Shown here: positions 27,937 through 36,573 of the stretch, one piece after another
Position numbering within the stretch: the stretch's first letter is position 1
How the letters are laid out: each line of letters starts with the position of its first letter
NCBI GenBank assembly: GCA_022510585.1
Contig: JAFLTF010000009.1
Location: 1-42,773 of the forward strand
Direction of reading: 5' to 3'
Length of the DNA stretch: 42,773 nt
DNA from: Lachnospiraceae bacterium
GTDB lineage: Bacteria > Bacillota > Clostridia > Lachnospirales > Lachnospiraceae
Notes under the pieces: generated by a model
Databases searched by the model: none
Told to the model about the DNA's origin: nothing
What the model saw: the letters and a program-made list of their open reading frames with translations, nothing else
Program-made: the position numbers and the translations under genes

Positions 27937-29335
27937 CCAGATTCATTTTGTGATCGATGTTTTCGTCCTCTTGTTCCTCGCTATGATGGGATACACCTGC
28001 TATTATGCGATGACAAACAGACAGGCTATGATCAATAACAGCTATAACAGCAGGCAGGAACTTTTTATTTCCCAGAACACAAGGGGGACAATTTACGCAA
28101 ATGACAGACAGATATTGGCGCATACTATAACCGACGAACAAAATAATGAAAAAAGGGAATATCCCTTTGCCAATATGTTTGCTCATGTAGTCGGTTATGC
28201 ATCCAATGGCAGATTCGGTATAGAAGCGCAGAGCAATTATTACCTGATACAGTCCAATGCAAAATTATCCGATAAGGTAGCAAGCGAAGTGTCCGGTGAA
28301 AAATATCCGGGTGACAATGTTGTGACTACCCTGGATGTGGATCTGCAGGAAATTGCATATCAGTCATTGGGCGTTTATAAGGGTGCAATCATCGTCACGG
28401 AACCGTCTACAGGAAAGATTCTGGCCATGGTCTCCAAACCGGATTTTGACCCAAATCAGATCGAAGACATCTGGGATGAATTGTTGGAAGAGAATGAGAG
28501 TGGTGTATTGTTGAACCGGGCGACACAGGGATTATATCCTCCCGGTTCCACTTTCAAGATCGTTACCGCCCTGGAATATATCAGGGAAAACCCTGACAGC
28601 TATCATAATTATTCCTATCAGTGCAGCGGGAAGTTTTCTTTGGGTACGGATGTGATCAACTGTTATCACGGTTCGGCCCATGGCAGCGAAGATTTTACGA
28701 AATCTTTTGCAAAATCCTGCAATGCCTCTTTTGCCAATATCAGTGTCTCTTTAGATAGGAAACATTATGAAAAAACCTTGTCCGATCTGCTGTTTAATAA
28801 GCCGCTTCCTGTAACCTTTGCTTACAATCAGAGTCGTGTTACCGTAAACGAAGATACCTCGGATTCCGAAGTGATGCAGGCATCCATTGGACAGGGAACA
28901 GACCAGATCACCCCGCTTCATATGAACATGATCACTGCAGCGATTGCAAACAAAGGTGTTTTGATGAAACCATATTTGATCGATCATGTGGAAAATTATA
29001 ACAAAAATATTATCAAACAGTTTTCTCCCGGTTCCTATGGAAGTCTGCTGTCCGAGACTGAGGCGGAAGCTTTGACCAAACTCATGACGCAGGTAGTGGA
29101 AAGCGGTACCGCAACCAGACTAAAAGGCGGCAGTTATACTGCAGCAGGAAAAACCGGGTCGGCAGAATACAACCAGGTGAAAACGGATTCTCATGCCTGG
29201 TTTACAGGTTTTGCCCCGGTAGAGGATCCACAGATCTGTGTGACCATTATCATAGAAGGGGCAGGTTCCGGCGGCGACTATGCGGTTCCGATTGCAAAAC
29301 GAATTTTTAATGCGTATTTTGAACAGGAAGGGTAA
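27848..29335 (+). CDS. Penicillin-binding protein 2-like transpeptidase
   Basis: 'RGTIYANDRQILAHT', SxxK 'GLYPPGSTFKIVTALEY', SxN 'SCNASFANIS', KTG 'AAGKTGSAEY'. Possible starts ATG 27833, GTG 27848 (AAGGAG SD), ATG 27917. Confidence 0.92.
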   Translation: MSERKKRKQENEEAIQKKKQKQNMRKKTNNQIHFVIDVFVLLFLAMMGYTCYYAMTNRQAMINNSYNSRQELFISQNTRGTIYANDRQILAHTITDEQNNEKREYPFANMFAHVVGYASNGRFGIEAQSNYYLIQSNAKLSDKVASEVSGEKYPGDNVVTTLDVDLQEIAYQSLGVYKGAIIVTEPSTGKILAMVSKPDFDPNQIEDIWDELLEENESGVLLNRATQGLYPPGSTFKIVTALEYIRENPDSYHNYSYQCSGKFSLGTDVINCYHGSAHGSEDFTKSFAKSCNASFANISVSLDRKHYEKTLSDLLFNKPLPVTFAYNQSRVTVNEDTSDSEVMQASIGQGTDQITPLHMNMITAAIANKGVLMKPYLIDHVENYNKNIIKQFSPGSYGSLLSETEAEALTKLMTQVVESGTATRLKGGSYTAAGKTGSAEYNQVKTDSHAWFTGFAPVEDPQICVTIIIEGAGSGGDYAVPIAKRIFNAYFEQEG

Positions 29336-29346
29336 GGAATATCATT

Positions 29347-29796
29347 ATGATTGAAGCGACAAGCTGCGGCGGTGTTGTTATCTTTCGCGGGAAGATACTT
29401 CTTTTGTACAAAAATTTTCATAATAAATATGAGGGATGGGTTTTGCCAAAAGGAACTGTCGAGTCCGGGGAAGACCATAAAGACACGGCTATCAGAGAAG
29501 TCCTGGAGGAATCCGGTGCCAGAGCAAGTATAATCAAGTATATCGGTACAAGCGAATATACTTTTACCGTCCCTGAAGATACCGTAGAAAAAGAAGTTCA
29601 TTGGTATCTTATGATGGCTGACAGTTATTACAGCAAGCCACAGAGGGAAGAGTATTTTATGGATTCCGGATATTATAAATACCACGAAGCCTTCCACCTG
29701 CTAAAATTTGCGAATGAACGACAGATTTTGGAAAAGGCGTACAGTGAATATGTGGACTTGAAAAAAAATAATCTTTGGGGTAACAGGAAATACTAA
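29347..29796 (+). CDS. NUDIX hydrolase
   Basis: NUDIX box 'GTVESGEDHKDTAIREVLEESGA' (GX5EX7REUXEEXGU). Confidence 0.92.
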   Translation: MIEATSCGGVVIFRGKILLLYKNFHNKYEGWVLPKGTVESGEDHKDTAIREVLEESGARASIIKYIGTSEYTFTVPEDTVEKEVHWYLMMADSYYSKPQREEYFMDSGYYKYHEAFHLLKFANERQILEKAYSEYVDLKKNNLWGNRKY

Positions 29797-29817
29797 AGTT
29801 TTTTGTTTCATTTTTTT

Positions 29818-29844
29818 CCATATCGGGTTATAATACGGATATGG
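29818..29844 (+). promoter_or_regulatory. -10 element (TATAAT, 29829-29834) flanked by inverted repeat CCATATC/GATATGG; candidate promoter/operator of asp23-fakA
   Basis: CCATATC 29818-29824, TATAAT 29829-29834, GATATGG 29838-29844. Confidence 0.45.
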
Positions 29845-29855
29845 TGTTAAAATAC

Positions 29856-29880
29856 AGATGTTTTGTTTTACAAAATATCT
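29856..29880 (+). promoter_or_regulatory. Leader hairpin upstream of asp23
   Basis: AGATGTTTTGT-TTT-ACAAAATATCT, 11-bp stem with one G-U pair as RNA. Confidence 0.45.
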
Positions 29881-29906
29881 TTCTGTCAATAATAAGGAGG
29901 TAGTAT

Positions 29907-30266
29907 ATGAAAGCTTCTTCAATGGATACGCACATGGGGAACATATCGATTGCGCATGAAGTTATCGCGCAATATGCAGGTACTGTTGCTATGGAATGTT
30001 TCGGGATAGTAGGAATGGCCGGAATGAATGTCAGAGACGGTCTTGTTAAACTTTTGAAAAAAGAGAGTATGACCCGCGGGATTCAGGTATATCTTAAAAA
30101 TAATAAATTAACGTTGGATTTTCATGTCATTGTCTCGTATGGTGTCAGTATTCTTGCGGTAGCGGATAATCTGATCGACAGTGTAAAATATAAAGTAGAA
30201 GAATTTGCCGGAGTAGAGGTTGAAAAGATTAATATCTATGTCGAAGGTGTTAAAGTAATTGACTAA
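29907..30266 (+). CDS. Asp23/Gls24 family envelope stress response protein
   Basis: 'GNISIAHEVIAQYAGTVAMECFGIVGMAG', 'DFHVIVSYGVSILAVADNLIDSVKYKVEEFAGVEVEKINIYVEGVKV'. Confidence 0.92.
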   Translation: MKASSMDTHMGNISIAHEVIAQYAGTVAMECFGIVGMAGMNVRDGLVKLLKKESMTRGIQVYLKNNKLTLDFHVIVSYGVSILAVADNLIDSVKYKVEEFAGVEVEKINIYVEGVKVID

Positions 30267-30279
30267 GGGAGGATTTGAG

Positions 30280-31986
30280 GTGGCTTCAAATAAAATAGAT
30301 GCTCCAATGATGGCTAAAATGTTTTTGGCAGGAGCAAAGAATCTTGAAAGTAAAAAAGAATGGATCAATGAATTAAATGTATTTCCTGTACCGGATGGAG
30401 ATACGGGAACAAATATGACTTTAACGATCATGTCTGCCGCAAAAGAAGTGGCAGAGCTGCATGAAGCAGGCAGCATAGATATGCCTTCCCTATGCAAAGC
30501 AGTATCCTCAGGTTCTCTGCGTGGTGCAAGAGGGAACTCGGGCGTCATATTATCTCAGCTTTTCCGCGGCTTTACGAAAGGGGTTAAAACCTGCCAGGAT
30601 ATTACGATCCCGATTTTGGCAGATGCGTTTGAAAAAGCCGTAGAAACCGCATATAAAGCTGTTATGAAACCGAAAGAAGGCACCATATTGACGGTAGCCA
30701 AGGGCGGTGCACAGAAGGCCAGAGAATTGGCAAATGCCGGTATGGAGGATATGTCTGAATTCTTGGACCAGGTTATCCAGCATATGGATGAAGTATTGAG
30801 TAAAACGCCGGAACTGCTTCCTGTTTTAAAGCAGGCAGGCGTTGTTGACTCGGGTGGTCAAGGGTTGCTTCAGGTATTAAAAGGAGCATATGACGCATAC
30901 CTTGGCAAAGATATCGATCTTACTATTTCCGCTGATGCAGCGGCTCATGTGAAAAAATCCTCTTACGGTAATCTTGATGCACAGGCAAATGCGGAGATTA
31001 CTTTTGGTTATTGTACGGAATTTATCATTATGTTAAATAAAGTCTTCAATATCAAAATGGAAATGGATTTCAAAGAATATCTGGAATCTATAGGCGATTC
31101 CATTGTGGTAGTGGCTGATGATGATTTGGTAAAGGTACATGTACATACCAATGATCCCGGGCTCGCTATCCAGAAGGCGTTAAAATACGGTGCACTTTCT
31201 AATATGAAGATAGATAATATGAGACTGGAGCACCAGGAGAAACTTTTTAAGATGTCAAAGGAACAGGACTCTGAAAGTAAGGATGTGGATCAAGCGAAGA
31301 ATACAGATGATACCAATGAACCTAAAAAGACAGCCGGTTTTATTGCTGTATCTGTAGGTAACGGCATTGATGAGATTTTTAAAACTCTCGGTGTGGACTA
31401 TTTGATTGAGGGCGGGCAAACGATGAATCCGAGTACGGAGGATATGCTCAGTGCGATTGAAAAGGTCAATGCAGATCATATTTTTATTCTGCCAAACAAC
31501 AAAAACATCATTCTTGCCGCAAATCAGGCACAGGCAATGACAAATGATAAAGATATCGTTGTAATTCCCACAAAGACCGTGCCACAGGGGATTACTGCAG
31601 TGATCAATTATGTTCCGGATATGTCTGTTGAGGAAAACACCAAAGCAATGATGGAAGAGATTGAGCATGTGCATACCGGCCAGGTCACTTATGCCGTAAG
31701 AGATACGACCATAGATGATAAAGAGATCAAACAGGGCGATTTCATGGGAATCGGTGATAAGGGCATCCTTTCCGTAGGAACCGATATGAAAGATGTCGCA
31801 TTAAAAATGGTTGATGAAATGATGTCGGAAGAAATTGAACTGATCAGTATCTATTACGGTGCAGATGTGAAAGAAGAGGATGCAGAGATACTTCGCAGTG
31901 AGATAGAAAAGAAATACGGCAGCTGTGATATTGAACTGCAATTTGGCGGCCAGCCTATTTATTATTATATAATTTCAGTTGAATAG
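30280..31986 (+). CDS. fakA: DAK2/DhaL domain protein, FakA-like fatty acid kinase catalytic subunit
   Basis: 'ELNVFPVPDGDTGTNMTLTIMSA', 'SSGSLRGARGNSGVILSQLFRGF', 'GVVDSGGQGLLQVLKGA'; GTG start 30280 after GGAGG. Confidence 0.88.
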   Translation: MASNKIDAPMMAKMFLAGAKNLESKKEWINELNVFPVPDGDTGTNMTLTIMSAAKEVAELHEAGSIDMPSLCKAVSSGSLRGARGNSGVILSQLFRGFTKGVKTCQDITIPILADAFEKAVETAYKAVMKPKEGTILTVAKGGAQKARELANAGMEDMSEFLDQVIQHMDEVLSKTPELLPVLKQAGVVDSGGQGLLQVLKGAYDAYLGKDIDLTISADAAAHVKKSSYGNLDAQANAEITFGYCTEFIIMLNKVFNIKMEMDFKEYLESIGDSIVVVADDDLVKVHVHTNDPGLAIQKALKYGALSNMKIDNMRLEHQEKLFKMSKEQDSESKDVDQAKNTDDTNEPKKTAGFIAVSVGNGIDEIFKTLGVDYLIEGGQTMNPSTEDMLSAIEKVNADHIFILPNNKNIILAANQAQAMTNDKDIVVIPTKTVPQGITAVINYVPDMSVEENTKAMMEEIEHVHTGQVTYAVRDTTIDDKEIKQGDFMGIGDKGILSVGTDMKDVALKMVDEMMSEEIELISIYYGADVKEEDAEILRSEIEKKYGSCDIELQFGGQPIYYYIISVE

Positions 31987-32084
31987 GCTGAAAAATCACA
32001 GATTTTTCAGCCGCAAGAATTGTGCTTTGCGCAATTCCCGCAAGTTGTGAAATGGTATGATTATATATTCCCCCGTATGGGGGA
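31986..32084. repeat. Array of three consecutive perfect or near-perfect hairpins between fakA and recG
   Basis: GGCTGAAAAATC-ACA-GATTTTTCAGCC (31986-32012); GAATTGTGC-TTT-GCGCAATTC (32017-32037); TCCCCC-GTAT-GGGGGA (32069-32084). Confidence 0.7.
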
Positions 32085-32105
32085 TTTTGGATTTTGAGGA
32101 ATTCT

Positions 32106-34151
32106 ATGAATATTACCGCGTTAAAAGGGATTGGGGAAAAAACAGCTAAGCTTTTTGCAAAGCTGAATATTACTGATATTGAGGATTTGCTTCGCTATTA
32201 TCCGAGAGATTATGAACGGTTTTCGCCGCCCCTTTCTATAGCAGAGATTTCTACCGGAGAGCGGAATGCTATTTGCGCTATGATCACCGGAAATATAGCG
32301 GTAAAACATGTCAGGAATCTGAGTATTTTGAATTTTACCGTGCAGGATGCTACCGGTATGATACAGATGACTTATTTTAATATGCCCTATCTCAAAAATA
32401 CGCTAAAAAAGGGGACATTTTACATTTTCTACGGATTGCCTCAAAAGAAGGGAAACCACCTTGTTATGGAGCAGGCAAGGATTTTTCAGCCGGAAGAATA
32501 TGAAAAACTTACCAGGCAGTTAGTACCCAAATACGTTTTGACAAAAGGACTAAGTAATCATACGGTCACCAAAGCAGTGAAACAGGCTTTTGAACTACAT
32601 ACTGCAAGGGAGGACTTTCTGCCGGAAGAAATCATACAAAAATATCAATATCTGCCGAGAATAAAGGCCATGTATCAGATGCATTTTCCGACAGATGAAA
32701 AAGAACTGATAGAAGCTCGTAAAAGACTTGTTTTTGATGAATTTTTCCTTTTTATTTTGATGTTACGCAGATGTCAATCGGAAAATAATGTGTTGCCAAA
32801 CCATTATAAAATGATGGAAACTGCCGATACAGTGCGATTAATAGAGGCACTTCCCTATAAACTGACGAATGCACAGGTCAAAGTCTGGACACAGATCAAA
32901 GAAGATTTAGACAGTGATGCAGTCATGAACAGGCTGATTCAGGGAGATGTAGGCTCAGGAAAGACAATTTTAGCCTTTCTGTCGCTTATAATGTGTTCGG
33001 CTAACGGCTGTCAGGGTGCGATGATGGCGCCCACAGAAGTTCTGGCAAAGCAGCATTTTGAATCTCTTTTGCAATTAAAAGAAAAATATAAACTTCACAT
33101 CAATCCCGTCCTGCTGACAGGTTCCACCACGGCAAAGGACAGAAAATATATCTATGAACAGATTGCAAACGGTGAAGCGGACATCTGTATAGGTACACAT
33201 GCCCTGATTCAGGAAAAAGTAATTTATCATAAGCTGGCCTTAGTCATTACAGATGAGCAACATCGTTTCGGCGTCAGGCAGCGGGAAACATTGGCAGAAA
33301 AAGGGGCTGTTCCGCATGTTCTTGTTATGAGTGCAACTCCGATTCCCAGGACGCTTGCCATTATTTTATATGGGGATCTCCATATTTCCGTGCTGGATGA
33401 ACTTCCCGCAAACAGATTGAAAATAAAAAATTGTGTTGTGGGAACTTCTTATCGGCATACGGCCTACCGCTTCATAGAGAAAGAAGTAAATGCCGGGAGA
33501 CAGGTTTATGTCATCTGTCCCATGGTGGATGCCGGAGAGATGGATGAATTGGAGGATGTTATCTCTTATACCGAAAAGCTCAGGGCAGAATTACCCCCCT
33601 CTATTCAAATAGCCTCTCTGCACGGCAGAATGAAATCTGCGCAAAAGAACCGGATCATGGAAGAGTTCAAGGAACATCACATTGATGTTCTGGTATCTAC
33701 CACAGTTATTGAAGTGGGTATCAATGTGCCCAATGCAACCGTTATGATGGTGGAAAATGCGGAACGATTCGGACTTGCCCAGCTACATCAGCTGCGCGGG
33801 CGTGTGGGTCGCGGTGAACATCAGTCCTATTGTATTTTTATCAGCACATCCGAAAAAGAGTCCACTATAAAAAGATTGAAAATTTTAAATGAATCGAATG
33901 ACGGTTTTTATATATCCAGTCAGGATTTAAAATTGCGTGGACCCGGAGATTTGTTCGGTATCAGGCAGAGCGGAGATTTGCAATTTGAATTGGGCGATGT
34001 TTTTCAGGATGCCTCCATATTACAACTTGCCAGTGAGGAAGTGGAGACAATACTTTCGGAGGATCCGGATCTATCGGAAAATAAATACGGACCGATCCGT
34101 ATGATTTTGAATGATATCGGCACAAATGCTGTTGACTTTAGAACCATCTAA
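32106..34151 (+). CDS. recG: ATP-dependent DNA helicase RecG
   Basis: 'LKGIGEKTAKLFAKLNITDIEDLLRYYPRDYE', 'RLIQGDVGSGKTILAFL', 'VITDEQHRFGVRQR', 'HQLRGRVGRGEHQSYC'. Confidence 0.97.
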   Translation: MNITALKGIGEKTAKLFAKLNITDIEDLLRYYPRDYERFSPPLSIAEISTGERNAICAMITGNIAVKHVRNLSILNFTVQDATGMIQMTYFNMPYLKNTLKKGTFYIFYGLPQKKGNHLVMEQARIFQPEEYEKLTRQLVPKYVLTKGLSNHTVTKAVKQAFELHTAREDFLPEEIIQKYQYLPRIKAMYQMHFPTDEKELIEARKRLVFDEFFLFILMLRRCQSENNVLPNHYKMMETADTVRLIEALPYKLTNAQVKVWTQIKEDLDSDAVMNRLIQGDVGSGKTILAFLSLIMCSANGCQGAMMAPTEVLAKQHFESLLQLKEKYKLHINPVLLTGSTTAKDRKYIYEQIANGEADICIGTHALIQEKVIYHKLALVITDEQHRFGVRQRETLAEKGAVPHVLVMSATPIPRTLAIILYGDLHISVLDELPANRLKIKNCVVGTSYRHTAYRFIEKEVNAGRQVYVICPMVDAGEMDELEDVISYTEKLRAELPPSIQIASLHGRMKSAQKNRIMEEFKEHHIDVLVSTTVIEVGINVPNATVMMVENAERFGLAQLHQLRGRVGRGEHQSYCIFISTSEKESTIKRLKILNESNDGFYISSQDLKLRGPGDLFGIRQSGDLQFELGDVFQDASILQLASEEVETILSEDPDLSENKYGPIRMILNDIGTNAVDFRTI

Positions 34152-34203
34152 ACGTAAACTGAGAATATGGCATAAATATTAGATGTATTAATGGAGGCAG
34201 AAT

Positions 34204-35064
34204 ATGTCAAAGATTGCAATCGTTACAGACAGCAATAGCGGAATTACACAATCACAGGCAAAAGAAATGGGAATTTCGGTCCTTCCTATGCCGTTTATGA
34301 TCAATGAAACGACTTATTATGAAGATATCACGTTGGGACAACCGGAATTTTATGAAAAATTAGAACAGGGAGCTGATGTCATTACAAGTCAGCCAACGCC
34401 GGAATCCATTTTGGATCTTTGGAACGAACTGCTGAAAGAGTACGATGAGATTGTGCATATTCCCATGTCCAGCGGCTTAAGCGGTTCCTGTCAAAGCGCG
34501 CTCATGCTTGCGGAAGATTATGACGGCAGGGTACAGGTTGTCAACAACCAGCGGATATCCGTTACGCAAAGGCAGTCTGTGCTGGACACGATAGCGCTTA
34601 CAGAACGCGGCATGAATGCTGCCCAGATCAAAGATTTCTTGGAAAAGGACAAGTATAATTCCAGTATTTATATCATGCTGGATACTTTATATTATCTGAA
34701 AAAAGGCGGCAGGATCACTCCGGCGGCGGCAGCGCTCGGAACACTTCTGAAATTGAAGCCCGTACTGCAGATCCAGGGGGAGAAGCTGGATGCTTTTGCC
34801 AAAGCACGTACAACCTCACAGGGGAAATCCATCATGATCAATGCCATCCGCAATGATATGAATAATCGTTTTGGCGGTGCAACCCCGGATAATATCTGGC
34901 TGTCAATAGCATATACCTATGATTTGGATGCTGCCAATCAGTTTAAAAAGGAAGCAGAAGAAGCATTTCCCGGATTCGAAATCCATATGGATCCTCTGTC
35001 TTTGAGTGTATCCTGTCATATCGGCCCCGGCTCCTTAGCGTTAGCATGTTGTAAGAAAATTTGA
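34204..35064 (+). CDS. DegV family protein (FakB-like fatty acid-binding subunit)
   Basis: 'KIAIVTDSNSGITQSQAKEMGISVLPMPFMINETTYYED', 'IHIPMSSGLSGSCQSA', 'LYYLKKGGRITPAAAALGTLLKLKPVLQI'. Confidence 0.94.
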   Translation: MSKIAIVTDSNSGITQSQAKEMGISVLPMPFMINETTYYEDITLGQPEFYEKLEQGADVITSQPTPESILDLWNELLKEYDEIVHIPMSSGLSGSCQSALMLAEDYDGRVQVVNNQRISVTQRQSVLDTIALTERGMNAAQIKDFLEKDKYNSSIYIMLDTLYYLKKGGRITPAAAALGTLLKLKPVLQIQGEKLDAFAKARTTSQGKSIMINAIRNDMNNRFGGATPDNIWLSIAYTYDLDAANQFKKEAEEAFPGFEIHMDPLSLSVSCHIGPGSLALACCKKI

Positions 35065-35083
35065 AAGGCAGAATCAAATATCG

Positions 35084-36547
35084 ATGTATGAGAAGGTAGA
35101 TTTTGATCAGATTGATATCTCAGGTGCAGTGCCGGAAGAAGAACCTGCAAAACAATATTATTACATAGCCAAATCCAGAAGATATATCAAGGAAATGAGT
35201 GAAAAACTGGGACGGCCCATGCGCTGTGCCGTTGTGACATTCGGTTGTCAGATGAATGCCAGGGATTCGGAAAAACTGGCGGGCATTCTTGGAAAGGTCG
35301 GCTATGAAATGACCGAATCGGAAGAAGAAGCGGACTTTGTTATTTATAATACCTGTACGGTCAGGGATAATGCAAATCAACGGGTCTATGGCAGACTGGG
35401 TTATGTCGGCAGCTTGAAGAAGAAAAACCCGCATTTAAAGATTGCTTTATGCGGCTGCATGATGCAGGAACAGTCTGTTATCGATAAAATCAAGAAAAGT
35501 TACCGGTTTGTGGATTTGATTTTTGGCACGCACAACATTTATAAATTTGCACAGCTCTTTCATACCATGCTTGAAAATCCGGATGAAACAATCATTGATA
35601 TCTGGAAGGAAACAGATCGCATTGTGGAGGAACTGCCCGTCAGCCGGAAATATTTTTATAAATCCGGCATCAATATCATGTTTGGCTGTAATAATTTCTG
35701 CAGTTATTGTATCGTTCCTTATGTCAGAGGCAGAGAACGCAGCAGAAAGCCGGATGAGATCATTGAAGAGATCAAACAGTTGGCAGATGACGGTGTTGTA
35801 GAGATCATGCTGCTTGGACAGAATGTCAATTCTTATGGCAGGAATCTTGAACCCTCCGTTACCTTTGCCGAGCTTTTACAGGAAATAGAAAAGATCGACG
35901 GCATTAAAAGAATCCGTTTTATGACATCTCATCCGAAAGATCTCTCCGAAGAATTGATCCATGTGATTAGAGATTCCAAGAAAATATGCCGCCATTTGCA
36001 CCTTCCCCTGCAATCCGGTTCTGATAGGATATTACGGGCAATGAACAGGAAATATACCAAAGAGCAATATCTTTCGTTAGTTGAAAAAATCAAGAGGGAA
36101 ATCCCTGATATAGCGATTACAACTGACATTATCGTAGGTTTCCCCGGAGAGAGTGCAGCCGATGTGGATGAAACCATCGATGTCGTAAAAAAAGTCGGTT
36201 ATGATAATGCTTTTACTTTTCAATATTCTAAGCGGACAGGAACAAAGGCGGCGGAAATGGAAAATCAAGTGCCGCAAGAAGTCGTGAAAGCTAATTTTGA
36301 CCGTTTATTAAAAGTGGTACAAGACACGGCGAAGGAAAGAGCGCTTTTATTACAGGGGAAAATAATGGAAGCATTGGTAGAGGATATCAATGAACAAGAT
36401 TCTTCTCTGGTGACAGGAAGACTTTCCAACAATATGCTGGTTCATTTCCCGGGCACTGCATCCTATATAGGTAAACTGATGAAGGTTTCTTTGGATGAAT
36501 GCCACGGTTTCTATTATACCGGGCATGTTACGGAAATTTTATCCTGA
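35084..36547 (+). CDS. miaB: tRNA-2-methylthio-N6-dimethylallyladenosine synthase MiaB
   Basis: 'VVTFGCQMNARDSEKLAGIL', radical SAM 'GCNNFCSYCIVPYVRGRERSR', 'LGQNVNSYG', C-term TRAM region. Confidence 0.97.
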   Translation: MYEKVDFDQIDISGAVPEEEPAKQYYYIAKSRRYIKEMSEKLGRPMRCAVVTFGCQMNARDSEKLAGILGKVGYEMTESEEEADFVIYNTCTVRDNANQRVYGRLGYVGSLKKKNPHLKIALCGCMMQEQSVIDKIKKSYRFVDLIFGTHNIYKFAQLFHTMLENPDETIIDIWKETDRIVEELPVSRKYFYKSGINIMFGCNNFCSYCIVPYVRGRERSRKPDEIIEEIKQLADDGVVEIMLLGQNVNSYGRNLEPSVTFAELLQEIEKIDGIKRIRFMTSHPKDLSEELIHVIRDSKKICRHLHLPLQSGSDRILRAMNRKYTKEQYLSLVEKIKREIPDIAITTDIIVGFPGESAADVDETIDVVKKVGYDNAFTFQYSKRTGTKAAEMENQVPQEVVKANFDRLLKVVQDTAKERALLLQGKIMEALVEDINEQDSSLVTGRLSNNMLVHFPGTASYIGKLMKVSLDECHGFYYTGHVTEILS

Positions 36548-36573
36548 TAAAAATAAGAAAGACGGTAAGAGAC

